The translations under genes were made by a program, and so were the position numbers. From an uncultured Flavobacteriales bacterium (GTDB lineage Bacteria; Bacteroidota; Bacteroidia; Flavobacteriales_D; Crocinitomicaceae), in the NCBI GenBank assembly GCA_913059205.1, contig CAJXRM010000009.1:1-51803 (forward strand): a DNA stretch of 51,803 nt. Direction: 5' to 3'. Positions within the stretch are counted from its first letter, which is position 1; every line of letters starts with the position of its first letter. The notes beneath the pieces are model-generated. The model worked only from the letters and a program-made list of their open reading frames with translations, made no database searches and had not been told where the DNA came from. Below, one piece after another: positions 27,613 to 36,403 of this stretch.

Positions 27613-28500
27613 ATGAAAGCATACGTTTTTCCAGGTCAAGGAGCTCAATTTACAGGAATGGGTAAGGACTTATATGATAATTCACCAATCGCTAAAGAAA
27701 TGTTCTTAAAAGCGAATGAGATAGTAGGTTTCGATATTACGAAAATAATGTTCGAAGGAACGCCGGAAGAATTGAAAGAAACGAAAGTAACTCAACCAGC
27801 TATTTTCTTACATTCAACTATTTTAGCGGCGTGTTTAGGTGATAGTTTTAAACCAGATATGGTTGCTGGTCATTCACTTGGAGAGATTTCTGCGTTGGTA
27901 GCAAACAAAACATTGAATTTTGAAGATGGATTGCGCTTAGTTTCAAAAAGAGCGTTGGCGATGCAAGATGCTTGTGAGGTAACTCCTTCAACAATGGCAG
28001 CGATAATCGGATTGGAAGATGCAATTGTGGAGGATGTATGCGAGAAAGTAGATGGTATTGTAGTTGCTGCAAATTATAACTGTCCAGGACAGCTAGTGAT
28101 TTCGGGAGCAGTGCCAGCTGTTGAAAAAGCATGTGAACTCTTGACTGAAGCAGGTGCGAGAAGAGCAATGATTCTACCAGTTGGGGGAGCATTTCATTCA
28201 CCGTTAATGGAACCAGCACGCGAAGAGTTGGCTGCAGCAATTGAAGCTACAACATTCAATACGCCAATTTGTCCTGTTTATCAAAATGTTGCAGCAGCAG
28301 CTGTTTCTGATCCAATTGAAATTCAAAAGAATTTGGTCGCTCAGTTAACTGCACCTGTAAAATGGACTCAATCGATGAATCAAATGATTGCTGATGGAGC
28401 ATCTGAAGTAATTGAGGTAGGACCAGGTAATGTTTTACAAGGTTTGTTCAAAAAAGTTGATCGATCTTTTCCATGTTCTAGTGCATCAATCGCTGAATAA
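27613..28500 (+). CDS. fabD: Malonyl-CoA:ACP transacylase
   Basis: A 295-aa cytoplasmic enzyme that loads malonate onto acyl carrier protein for fatty acid synthesis. It starts MKAYVFPGQGAQFTGMG; the active-site nucleophile is Ser88 in GHSLGE and the catalytic His is His195 in GGAFHSPLM. The longer frame from a TTG at 27574 runs through the upstream terminator and is not used. It ends PCSSASIAE. A terminator follows, so it is transcribed alone. Confidence 0.97.
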   Translation: MKAYVFPGQGAQFTGMGKDLYDNSPIAKEMFLKANEIVGFDITKIMFEGTPEELKETKVTQPAIFLHSTILAACLGDSFKPDMVAGHSLGEISALVANKTLNFEDGLRLVSKRALAMQDACEVTPSTMAAIIGLEDAIVEDVCEKVDGIVVAANYNCPGQLVISGAVPAVEKACELLTEAGARRAMILPVGGAFHSPLMEPAREELAAAIEATTFNTPICPVYQNVAAAAVSDPIEIQKNLVAQLTAPVKWTQSMNQMIADGASEVIEVGPGNVLQGLFKKVDRSFPCSSASIAE

Positions 28501-28523
28501 GTAAAAGATTAATTCATATTGAG

Positions 28524-28556
28524 ACTCTCTTCATTTGGTTGAAGGGAGTTTTTTTT
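28524..28556 (+). terminator. fabD terminator
   Basis: A 10-bp stem, ACTCTCTTCA with TGAAGGGAGT (one wobble), loop TTTGGT, then T8. Confidence 0.92.
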
Positions 28557-28628
28557 GTCATAATTTATGGAAAAGTAAAGTTGCCATCATCTAATAAGAA
28601 ACAAGTGTTAAACTTAAAATTGAGATTT

Positions 28629-29363
28629 ATGAAAAAGAAAATGATGATGAGCTTTTTTCTGTTAGTGACAGGAACGCTCTTTGGACAAACGAACTTAGGA
28701 GAAGTAATCGGTACTGTAGTAGACAAAAAAACCAATCAACCAGTGTACGATGCCATCGCTTTTATTGAAACGGCAGGTACAAAATATCAAGTGAGAACTG
28801 AATATGATGGAAGATTCAGAATTTCAGGTATTCCTTCTGGAACTTATATTTTGCAAATTCGTCAGTACGAGGATACAATGAAGAATATTATTGTGAACGT
28901 TCCTGTAGATGGATTCTATCAAACTGGGATAATTAAGTTCGAAAGTACACTCATGACTTTAGGTGCTGTCGATGCTGGGTATAACAAAAATGAAATTAAA
29001 TTAATCAGTGGGAATTTACCTGTTAAAACACTTACTGCAGAGGAGATAGATAAATCACCTTTAAAATTTAATGTGAAAGGATTGATCGCAAGTATGAGTT
29101 CGGAAATTCGTTTGGACGATGACGGAAGCTTGGCATTTCGAGGGGCACGTAAAAATGATATGCTTTACTTGGTAGATGGTGTAAAAACATCAAACGTAGG
29201 AAGTGTTCCAGGTTGTTCGATTGGAAGCATGATGGTGTATACAGGCGGCTTACCAGCGAAATACGGTGATACAATGGGCGGAGTAGTTGTGATGGAATCA
29301 AAAAGTTATTTCGATTTATACCGACAATGGGAAGCAGAACAAATTAGAAGTGGTAATCGCTAA
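28629..29363 (+). CDS. Stand-alone CarboxypepD_reg-like/TonB-plug protein without barrel
   Basis: A 244-aa exported protein with signal peptide about 1-20 (LFGQ). Residues about 25-105 are a carboxypeptidase-regulatory-like beta domain (GTVVDKKTNQPVYDAIAF ... GIPSGTYILQIRQYED). Residues about 135-230 resemble a TonB-dependent receptor plug (LVDGVKTSNVGS, VYTGGLPAKYGDTMGGVV). The protein stops at SGNR just where a receptor's 22-stranded barrel would begin. The stop is followed directly by a terminator, and I saw no barrel downstream, so it looks like a natural short form, not a frameshift. It may occupy or regulate a barrel encoded elsewhere, but this is inference. ATG 28629 gives the signal peptide; an upstream TTG (28539) lies inside the fabD terminator. 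Confidence 0.85.
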   Translation: MKKKMMMSFFLLVTGTLFGQTNLGEVIGTVVDKKTNQPVYDAIAFIETAGTKYQVRTEYDGRFRISGIPSGTYILQIRQYEDTMKNIIVNVPVDGFYQTGIIKFESTLMTLGAVDAGYNKNEIKLISGNLPVKTLTAEEIDKSPLKFNVKGLIASMSSEIRLDDDGSLAFRGARKNDMLYLVDGVKTSNVGSVPGCSIGSMMVYTGGLPAKYGDTMGGVVVMESKSYFDLYRQWEAEQIRSGNR

Positions 29364-29387
29364 TACACTCCTTTTAAATGTAAAATG

Positions 29388-29427
29388 AAAAAGGCTCAAT
29401 TGCCAAAATGGTAATTGAGCCTTTTTT
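29388..29427. terminator. Bidirectional terminator
   Basis: A 14-bp perfect stem, AAAAAGGCTCAATT with AATTGAGCCTTTTT, with further GCC/GGT pairing in the loop and T-tracts on both strands. It lies between the plug gene (plus) and manC (minus) and would serve both. Confidence 0.93.
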
Positions 29428-29450
29428 ATTTATGTAATTGTCGAAAACTG

Positions 29451-29471
29451 TAACTGAGCTTGTCGAAGTTA
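29451..29471. repeat. Possible extragenic repeat (ACTTCGACAAGCTCAG type)
   Basis: The minus strand reads TAACTTCGACAAGCTCAGTTA, with TAACT/AGTTA inverted ends; its first TAA is the manC stop. I recall very similar short sequences recurring between genes in many bacterial genomes. Only one copy was noticed in this window. Confidence 0.35.
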
Positions 29472-30527
29472 TAGTTTTTTCAAAAATTGCTTCAATTCTT
29501 GTTCGTTTTCTTTTTTCAATATCATCAAGCGATTATCAGATTGAACAACGATGTATCCATTTAAGCCATCAATAATTGCTTCATTTCCATTTGGAATATT
29601 TACGATACAGTTTTTGGAATTGAACAGGTGCGTTGTATTTCCAACTATAGAATTGTTATTCGCATCTTTAGATAAATGGGTGTCTAAACTACCCCATGTT
29701 CCAAGGTCTGACCAATCGAAACTGGCCAATACAACATCAATGTTTTTAGCGTGCTCCATGATGGCGAAATCAACTGAAATATCTTCACACGTCGCAAAGG
29801 CGTGATTGACAAAAGCTTGCTCTTTTGGCGTGTTGTATGCGCTTAGCTCTTTCGCAAATAAATCAAACAATGCAGGTTGGAATTGACTTAACGCGTCTAA
29901 AATAGTAGCCGATTTCCAAATGAAAATTCCTGAGTTCCAGTAAAAATTACCCGCTGCAACAAATTGCTTTGCTGTTTCTAAATCTGGTTTTTCTCTAAAC
30001 TGTTGAACTTCTACACAATCATTTGCTTTTAATTCTGATGAGGCTTCAAACTCGATGTACCCGTAACCAGTATCAGGGCGAGTTGGAGAAATTCCTATTG
30101 TTGCAATTCGACCAGCATTGGAAGATTCTATTGCAGAAAATACAGTAGATGCGAATTTATCTGTTTGCATAATCAAATGATCGGCAGGAGCAACAATTAA
30201 ATTCGCGTTTTCGTTCAATGAGTGAATTTTAGCCGCAGCATAAGCAATACAAGGTGCAGTGTTTTTACGCTCAGGCTCTGTTAATACTTGTTCTGGTTTT
30301 AACAATGGTAATTGCTCGAGAACCAGCTCTTTATAATCCATATTCGTCAAAATATAGATATTTTCAACCGGTGAAACGCTTAATAATCGCTCAAAAGTCA
30401 TTTGAATTAATGTCTTACCAATTCCAAGAACATCTAAAAATTGCTTTGGATTTTCAGGAGTTGACATTGGCCAAAATCGACTTCCAATTCCGCCAGCCAT
30501 TATAACGCTATAATTATTCTTGTTCAT
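29469..30527 (-). CDS. manC: Mannose-1-phosphate guanylyltransferase
   Basis: A 352-aa nucleotidyltransferase that makes GDP-mannose from mannose-1-phosphate and GTP, a precursor for surface glycans and protein glycosylation. The N-terminal pyrophosphorylase signature MAGGIGSRFWPMSTPENPKQF and the ERKNTAPCIAYAA, VAPADHLI, FREKPDLETA, NSGIFIW and WSDLGTWGSL blocks are all present. No isomerase domain follows, so it is the short, monofunctional form. Its start overlaps the 3' end of the SprT-like gene by 14 nt. Link to the DUF2723/GT117 gene 9 kb away is only thematic. Confidence 0.93.
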   Translation of the reverse strand: MNKNNYSVIMAGGIGSRFWPMSTPENPKQFLDVLGIGKTLIQMTFERLLSVSPVENIYILTNMDYKELVLEQLPLLKPEQVLTEPERKNTAPCIAYAAAKIHSLNENANLIVAPADHLIMQTDKFASTVFSAIESSNAGRIATIGISPTRPDTGYGYIEFEASSELKANDCVEVQQFREKPDLETAKQFVAAGNFYWNSGIFIWKSATILDALSQFQPALFDLFAKELSAYNTPKEQAFVNHAFATCEDISVDFAIMEHAKNIDVVLASFDWSDLGTWGSLDTHLSKDANNNSIVGNTTHLFNSKNCIVNIPNGNEAIIDGLNGYIVVQSDNRLMILKKENEQELKQFLKKL

Positions 30528-31146
30528 TCTTTATTTCTTTTACTATGGCCAAGCGATTGACCAAAAAATATCTTTTTCCATTTTGTTCTTTACACATAAA
30601 ACGTGTTCTTCTCAAAACACCTTTTTCGAAAAGCCTCCCATCGAGCTCAAAAATACTGTTTTTCTCTAATGATTCAAGAGTTTTAAGGTTATCATTTCGT
30701 TCATCAAACGTTAACAAAACGCGCTGTAAATTGACATCTGTGCAAGATGACGCTTTGACATTTACTAGTGAATTCATTAAAGCACTTTCAATTGGTTTGG
30801 GTAAATGTCCAATCCGAATCATCGGAACCAAAAGTTTACTGAAATTATCTTTCCATTCTTTGCCATGAGGCGAAGCGTTTCTACCATATTCATCGTAAGT
30901 AACTAAATGCGCAAATTCATGTAAAGTTGTTATCAAAAAAGCGTACTTGTTTAAATCACCATTTACTGTTATCTGATGCTTTTCTTCTCCTATTCCGGCT
31001 CTAAAATCCCCGAGTTTCGTTTTACGCGGCTTTACAATTTTAAAAATTACACGATGTTTTAACAACAGGTCAGTCACCAAATCAACATATTCTATAGGAA
31101 CATATTTTTTTAGTACAGTTGAATATTTCATTCTTTTATCTGACAT
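30514..31146 (-). CDS. SprT-like zinc metalloprotein
   Basis: A 210-aa SprT-family protein. Zinc ligands are visible: H76-E77-F-A-H80 and H94 in SPHGKEW, the layout of the SprT/Spartan protease domain. The N-terminal 70 residues and a C-terminal beta region with CKEQNGKRYFLV (zinc-ribbon remnant, few cysteines) complete it. Biological role in bacteria is not settled. A perfect -7 box TAATTTTG (complement of 31155-31162) is so close to ATG 31146 that the true start may be the second Met (31131, MKYSTVLKKY). Co-transcribed with manC. Confidence 0.85.
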   Translation of the reverse strand: MSDKRMKYSTVLKKYVPIEYVDLVTDLLLKHRVIFKIVKPRKTKLGDFRAGIGEEKHQITVNGDLNKYAFLITTLHEFAHLVTYDEYGRNASPHGKEWKDNFSKLLVPMIRIGHLPKPIESALMNSLVNVKASSCTDVNLQRVLLTFDERNDNLKTLESLEKNSIFELDGRLFEKGVLRRTRFMCKEQNGKRYFLVNRLAIVKEIKNEQE

Positions 31147-31204
31147 AGTTCATGCAAAATTAGCTTCTTTTTTTCAACATTGCTCTGATTTCATCCTCTA
31201 TAAA

Positions 31205-31234
31205 TTGATTACAAAAAAAATACAATTAACTTTA
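31205..31234 (+). promoter_or_regulatory. mlaEF promoter
   Basis: TTG (31205-31207), 19-nt spacer, TAACTTTA (31227-31234), ending 8 nt before the mlaE ATG. Confidence 0.65.
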
Positions 31235-31242
31235 CGAAACAG

Positions 31243-31983
31243 ATGAAAGCATTTAAGAATATTGGAATTTTCATGAATATGATTTGGGTGGTATTTTCCA
31301 AACCCGAAAAATGGGGCGTGTTTAGAAAGCGTCTATTTGATGAAATTCAATTTATCGGAATAAATTCTATACCTATAGTTGCATTGATGTCAACGTTCAT
31401 GGGTGCGGTAATTGCTTTGCAAACGGCATCCAATATGGATTCTCCGTTATTGCCTGAATATACAATTGGTTATATCACTCGTTCCAGTACGATACTAGAA
31501 TTTTCACCGACAATTATTTCGTTGATTTTGGCAGGTAAAGTAGGTTCGAACATCGCATCAGAAATTGGAACAATGAAAACGACTGAGCAAATTGATGCGC
31601 TCGAGATTATGGGGGTAAACAGCTTAACATATTTGGTGTTACCTAAGATAATTGGAGCTATTTTCTTTTTCCCTATTCTTATTATTTTTTCAATGGGTTT
31701 AAGTTTGGTTGGTGGTTGGCTGGCGCTTATGCTTTCTGGTTTGGCATCTACTGAAACTTATGTGGAAGGAATCCGTGCATTTTTTGAACTTGGAAATGTC
31801 TTTTATGCCCTTACGAAAACAGTCGTTTTTGCTTTTTTAATTGTTTCAATCGCTTCTTTTTATGGTTACTATACTAAAGGAGGAGCTTTAGATGTCGGGA
31901 AATCTGCAACGCGAGCTGTTGTTACAAGTAGTGTTGCGATACTAATTGCCAACTTTCTATTAACTCAAATGATTTTGTTATGA
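31243..31983 (+). CDS. mlaE: MlaE-family lipid ABC transporter permease
   Basis: A 246-aa inner-membrane permease of the MlaE (YrbE) family, the membrane part of MCE-type phospholipid transporters that keep the outer membrane asymmetric. About five to six hydrophobic segments; family blocks are STFMGAVIALQTA, ILAGKVGSNIASEIGTMKTTEQIDALEIMGVN and FYGYYTKGGALDVGKSATRAVV. It overlaps the ATPase gene by 4 nt (ATGA). No MCE-domain (MlaD) gene follows here, unlike in many operons. Confidence 0.93.
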   Translation: MKAFKNIGIFMNMIWVVFSKPEKWGVFRKRLFDEIQFIGINSIPIVALMSTFMGAVIALQTASNMDSPLLPEYTIGYITRSSTILEFSPTIISLILAGKVGSNIASEIGTMKTTEQIDALEIMGVNSLTYLVLPKIIGAIFFFPILIIFSMGLSLVGGWLALMLSGLASTETYVEGIRAFFELGNVFYALTKTVVFAFLIVSIASFYGYYTKGGALDVGKSATRAVVTSSVAILIANFLLTQMILL

Positions 31984-32741
31984 TAGAAGTTAAAAATATC
32001 GATAAATCATTTGGTGAGAACCATGTATTGAAAAATATCAATACCGAATTTAAGAAAGGTGTTGTAAATATGATTATTGGTCAATCTGGACAAGGTAAAT
32101 CAGTTTTAACTAAATGTATTGTAGGTTTACATCAACCGGATTCGGGAAGTATTTCTTTTGATGGAAGAGATTTTACTTCGATGTCGCGATTGGATAAAAA
32201 AGCAATACGGAAGGAAATTGGAATGTTATTTCAGGGTTCTGCTTTGTTCGACTCGATGACCGTTGAGGAGAATATTATGTTTCCTTTAACGATGTTCACG
32301 AATCAAACAAAAAAGGAAAAATTGGATCGCGTTAATTTTTGTTTGGACCGTGTTAACCTAGAAGGTCGAAATAAATTGTATCCAGCAGAATGTAGCGGGG
32401 GAATGCAAAAACGAATTGCAATCGCGCGTGCAATTTCAATGAATCCAAAATATTTGTTTTGTGATGAGCCAAATTCTGGATTAGATCCTAAAACGTCAAT
32501 TGTAATAGATAATTTAATTCGTGAGCTTACTTATGAGTATGAAATGACTACTGTAGTTATATCACACGATATGAATTCTGTTATAGAAATTGGAGATAAA
32601 ATCTTGTTTATTCACAACGGTGAGAACTGGTGGGAAGGTGATCGAAAATCTATTATAACAACGGATAACAAAGAAATAGCCGATTTTGTTTATGCCTCTG
32701 ACTTTATGAAGGAAATTAGATCTTCAATGCAGGCCAAATAG
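31980..32741 (+). CDS. mlaF: MlaF-family ABC transporter ATPase
   Basis: A 253-aa ABC ATPase that powers MlaE. Walker A is GQSGQGKS (34-41), with Gln in place of the more usual Ser/Ala; the Q-loop is in IGMLFQGSALF, the signature is CSGGMQKRIAIARA, and Walker B is YLFCDEPNSGLDP. The FQGSALFDSMTVEENI stretch is characteristic of the MlaF/Ttg2A group. The next gene (rmuC) is convergent, so the operon has only the two cytoplasmic-side subunits. Confidence 0.95.
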   Translation: MIEVKNIDKSFGENHVLKNINTEFKKGVVNMIIGQSGQGKSVLTKCIVGLHQPDSGSISFDGRDFTSMSRLDKKAIRKEIGMLFQGSALFDSMTVEENIMFPLTMFTNQTKKEKLDRVNFCLDRVNLEGRNKLYPAECSGGMQKRIAIARAISMNPKYLFCDEPNSGLDPKTSIVIDNLIRELTYEYEMTTVVISHDMNSVIEIGDKILFIHNGENWWEGDRKSIITTDNKEIADFVYASDFMKEIRSSMQAK

Positions 32742-32789
32742 GTAAATCGAAGTCAAGACTTATTTTCTCCGTTCAATTTAAAAGGAATA

Positions 32790-34049
32790 TCAGTCATTTT
32801 CAATTGAAGCATTTTCATCATCTAAAAACTTTTGATCCAATTGTTTTTTTGATTTAACACCAAGTTCTTTCAGTTTCTCAGCTGAGCGCGTAAGATTTCC
32901 TTTTCCTTCAGATAATTTGGACATTGCTTCGTCATATGATTTGATGGCTTCTTTTTGTTTTGATCCCACTTTTTCAAGATCTCCAACAAAGTTTACGAAT
33001 TTGTCGTATAATCGACCTGCTTGCTCGGCAATCTCATGAGCATGCCTATTCTGACGTTCATGTTTCCAAAGTCCTTCAACAGTTTTTAACGTGGCCAATA
33101 AAGTCGATGGAGTTACAATAACTACTTTCTTTTCCCAAGCCAATTGATATAATGTTGGTTCTTCCTTCATAGCAAGTGAGAAGGATGATTCAATTGGCAT
33201 AAATAATAGAACGAAATCTGGTGTTGTTATGCCAGGCAGATGCGAATAGTCCTTTTCACCCAATCCTTTAATATGCGACTTAATAGAAATCAAATGATTG
33301 GTAAGAGCCAATGACTTAGCATCTGGGTCTTCGGCATTGATATATTGTTCAAAGGCTTTTAACGATACTTTCGCGTCAATTATAATGTGTTTATCGTCTG
33401 GTAATTGAATAACCACATCTGGGCGCAACAATTCACCTTGTTCATTCCTATAAGACGATTGCAAATGATATTCTCTACCGTTTTCTAATCCGCTAGATTC
33501 TAAAATTCGCTCCAAGGCCATTTCACCCCAATTTCCTTGTGTTTTTTGTTCACCTTTTAGCGCATTTACCAAATTTTGTGCTGTGCTGTTCATTTGTGAA
33601 TGCTGCTCCGACAAAACTTTAATCAACGATTCCATATTGGCATATCGTTTAATGTCATGTTCCTTGTTTTCGTTTACTTTCGCTTCAAATTTTTCGAGCT
33701 TCTCTTTTAACGGGTTTAGCAAATGATTTAATTGTTGTTCGTTTTCGGATTTCAGGGCTTTATTCCCTTCCAACACAATGTCTTTCCCTATCAACTCCAA
33801 TTGTTTTTTTAACTCTTCTTGCTTTTCTATTGAAAGTTTACGCTCATTTTCAAGTTGTTGCAACAACCCTTCCTTTTCAGTGCTAAGTCGAATTGAATTC
33901 ATTTTGAACTCTTCCAATTCAATTGTTTTGGAATGGTATTCCACTTCTAACTTTTCAGTTTTAGCGTTGACATTTTTTAGTTGACTAAAAAACCATACTG
34001 CCGCAACAATAGAGATAATGATTCCAATAACAAGAATGGTGATAAGCAT
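32790..34049 (-). CDS. rmuC: DNA recombination protein RmuC
   Basis: A 419-aa protein with an N-terminal membrane helix (about 2-22), a long Lys/Glu/Leu coiled coil (about 25-135) and the RmuC nuclease-like domain (about 150-380) with GNWGEMALERILESSGL, RPDVVIQLPDDKHIIIDAKVSLKA and GLWKHERQNRHAHEIAEQAGRLYDKF. The D...DAK pattern belongs to the PD-(D/E)XK fold. RmuC limits DNA inversions at short repeats in E. coli. Monocistronic; faces mlaF with a 48-nt gap and no clear terminator. Confidence 0.94.
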   Translation of the reverse strand: MLITILVIGIIISIVAAVWFFSQLKNVNAKTEKLEVEYHSKTIELEEFKMNSIRLSTEKEGLLQQLENERKLSIEKQEELKKQLELIGKDIVLEGNKALKSENEQQLNHLLNPLKEKLEKFEAKVNENKEHDIKRYANMESLIKVLSEQHSQMNSTAQNLVNALKGEQKTQGNWGEMALERILESSGLENGREYHLQSSYRNEQGELLRPDVVIQLPDDKHIIIDAKVSLKAFEQYINAEDPDAKSLALTNHLISIKSHIKGLGEKDYSHLPGITTPDFVLLFMPIESSFSLAMKEEPTLYQLAWEKKVVIVTPSTLLATLKTVEGLWKHERQNRHAHEIAEQAGRLYDKFVNFVGDLEKVGSKQKEAIKSYDEAMSKLSEGKGNLTRSAEKLKELGVKSKKQLDQKFLDDENASIEND

Positions 34050-34185
34050 AATTTGTTTTTCGTATAAATGTAGAAAAGTTGAACGTAATCTATTTACGCT
34101 ACAATTTTTAAGAACAGATTAAAAATAGGTAATTATCCCTAAAGTTCTTTAACTAGATTGAAAAATCAGTCCATTTTTAACGCGC

Positions 34186-34602
34186 TTATTCAACCGTTAA
34201 ATTGTTTCGAATAAATTTTGCATCGCTAAAGGGAGCCGACTTTGATATCAATAAATAATAGCGATGCTCTTTTTGAATGACTTTTTCTAATTCGTACAAT
34301 TTAAGATTGAAATTAGTATCAACGGGATCAACAAGAATATAGTAATCATAAGTCGGATTGCTTGTTGTGGCATAAAACAGAATGTTACTAAAGGCGATAG
34401 AGTCTGTTTTTAGTTTTTTAAATTCTTTGTTCGAAGTCGCAAATTTAAAGTCACCGAATGTAAGCGATTCTAAATTCAATTGCTGATTAGTCGCAACCAC
34501 ATATCCATCCTTGGTTCCAATTTTCGTTTCTTTCGATAATTGATGAAAGGGCGAGCATCCAACGGTAATGAGTAGTAAAAAAAAGCCAAGGATTAATTTC
34601 AT
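34186..34602 (-). CDS. Small lipoprotein of unknown function
   Basis: A 138-aa predicted lipoprotein: signal peptide II ending TVGC (Cys16). The mature part is mixed alpha/beta with no motif I can name. It starts 15 nt after the stop of the Omp85-like gene on the same strand, so it is probably co-expressed. Because Omp85 machines often have accessory lipoproteins, it may be a partner, but nothing in its sequence proves this. Confidence 0.75.
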   Translation of the reverse strand: MKLILGFFLLLITVGCSPFHQLSKETKIGTKDGYVVATNQQLNLESLTFGDFKFATSNKEFKKLKTDSIAFSNILFYATTSNPTYDYYILVDPVDTNFNLKLYELEKVIQKEHRYYLLISKSAPFSDAKFIRNNLTVE

Positions 34603-34617
34603 TGGAACGAGTAGTAA

Positions 34618-36321
34618 TTAAAAATAGACGATATATCCAAAATGGACTTTACTGTTGCTAAAACGTATTGGATTGGAGAATTCTTTTCCTAAAGCGTACG
34701 AAATTGAGAAAACACCGAAATTCGTGCTGAACGCAAAGCCGGCACCAAATCCATACGGAGAATCATAATAATATGTCTTGGCATTGTTTTCGTAAAAACT
34801 TTGGTCGTAAAAAGCGAAAACATGCGAATTTTTATCGAGAAGAAAGCGATACTCAACTGTCGCCGTGGTTTTGGTGGTTGCGAATAATGCATCTTCGTTG
34901 AAACCGCGTTGAGAATTTAATCCTCCATAGCGATACACTTCATTTTCAAATATGCGATCAGCTATGTAAAATTCCGTTGCAGAATTGATTCGCAGAACAT
35001 GGCGCTTTGCAAGTGGAATAAATAGTTCTCCACTAACTTTCCCTCGGAACGTTGTAGATTTAAAAGTCTCAGAAGTATCTGAAACTTGAGATTTGCGAGT
35101 ACCGGCTGCACCTTCAATCAAAAAATGAAGTCCGCGAGAAGGATTTGGAACATAATCGATTTGTTTGTACGTATACGAGATTCCGTAATTATTGGATTTT
35201 ACTGAGCCAAGGTTTGAAAACGAAGGGTTGTTGGCTCCGCCAGAAAGTACATTGGAAGAAATGTTGTTGTAAAAGACTTTCAGGTAATTTCCTTTTTTAA
35301 GAAAATATTGGACACCAGCGGTAGAATTGAGTTCAAGAAAGGAGGAATCTCTTTTATAAAGATTAAAATTACCATCCAATCCAAAGGAAGTATTGAACAA
35401 GAAGGGATAATTTACTTTCACTTCGAGTGATTGGGTTTGCTTGCGAATACTCTGCCATTGCAAATCTAAAAGTTCACCTCGGTGGAAAACATCCATTAAT
35501 TTCAAGTGAACATCTCCCGTTAAACTGAGTTTTTGTGTGGTTGCATCTGGTTGAAAACCAATTATTCCGTTGGCCGAGCTTATCGGTACGGATTCTAGAT
35601 ACAAAAAAAGTTCAACACCTTCTTGGGTAAATAAAATTTCGGAAGGTTTAATTTCTTTTAAAAATGAAACTTGGTTAATTCGTGAGGAAATGAGCGAGAC
35701 TTCTTTTTCAGAATACGCATCACCTATTCGGATATTTAACAAATTGGAAATGTATTTTGATGAAATAGACGAATCGCCCCGAACGTTTATTTTTGACCAA
35801 TTATCGAATTTCCCAGAGTTGATGTCAAGTTTAACGCTTAGTTCATTTCCGTCCCATACATGATTAACCAGTTTCAATCGAACAAAGGGATAACCGTTAT
35901 TTAAATAGGCATTCATAATTTTTTTTATTGTATTCGCTAACTCTGTGGGTGTGAATGGCGTTTGACTGATAATTTTTTCATTAAGGCGAGTAGTTTTACG
36001 AACGAATTTCATTTCTTTTTCCCCTAAGGTTAAAATCACACTGTTCATTTTTGGACCTAAAGTGAAATAGACATTTACTTTATTTGGTTGAAAGTGTAAT
36101 GAATCGAAAGATGCAAGAACGTAACCTTTGGAAATTGCCTCCTTTTGAAACCCAGATAAATAACGTTTTGCGGAAATACTGTCCTTAAATTGAACTTTTG
36201 GACGTTTTACGAATTGTTGATAACTACTGTTTTTAAAAATAATTTGGTAGCTTGATTGAGCCCAGTAATAATTGGGTAAAATCAGTATCAATACTAAGTA
36301 TAGCGTCCGCATTAATTTCAT
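34618..36321 (-). CDS. Omp85/TamA-like outer-membrane protein
   Basis: A 567-aa outer-membrane protein with signal peptide about 1-21 (YYWAQ). Residues about 25-245 form POTRA-like repeats; one reads SKINVRGDSSISSKYISNLLNIRIGDAYSEKEV, the classic POTRA pattern. The remaining ~320 residues are alternating beta strands of a bacterial surface antigen barrel, with the Omp85 loop motif in GGLNSQRGFNED (normally xRGF) and an aromatic C-terminus (HFGYIVYF). It is shorter than BamA and may serve TamA-like insertion or two-partner export; substrate unknown. ATG 36321 or the in-frame ATG at 36312 could be used. Divergent from the 46-aa lipoprotein. Confidence 0.88.
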   Translation of the reverse strand: MKLMRTLYLVLILILPNYYWAQSSYQIIFKNSSYQQFVKRPKVQFKDSISAKRYLSGFQKEAISKGYVLASFDSLHFQPNKVNVYFTLGPKMNSVILTLGEKEMKFVRKTTRLNEKIISQTPFTPTELANTIKKIMNAYLNNGYPFVRLKLVNHVWDGNELSVKLDINSGKFDNWSKINVRGDSSISSKYISNLLNIRIGDAYSEKEVSLISSRINQVSFLKEIKPSEILFTQEGVELFLYLESVPISSANGIIGFQPDATTQKLSLTGDVHLKLMDVFHRGELLDLQWQSIRKQTQSLEVKVNYPFLFNTSFGLDGNFNLYKRDSSFLELNSTAGVQYFLKKGNYLKVFYNNISSNVLSGGANNPSFSNLGSVKSNNYGISYTYKQIDYVPNPSRGLHFLIEGAAGTRKSQVSDTSETFKSTTFRGKVSGELFIPLAKRHVLRINSATEFYIADRIFENEVYRYGGLNSQRGFNEDALFATTKTTATVEYRFLLDKNSHVFAFYDQSFYENNAKTYYYDSPYGFGAGFAFSTNFGVFSISYALGKEFSNPIRFSNSKVHFGYIVYF

Positions 36322-36403
36322 TAACGTTGTGAAAATTACTTTATTTTAGAAGGAAAATACCCCCTTGTGGAAAATATTTTTTTTTCAATCATGTAATTTA
36401 TTG

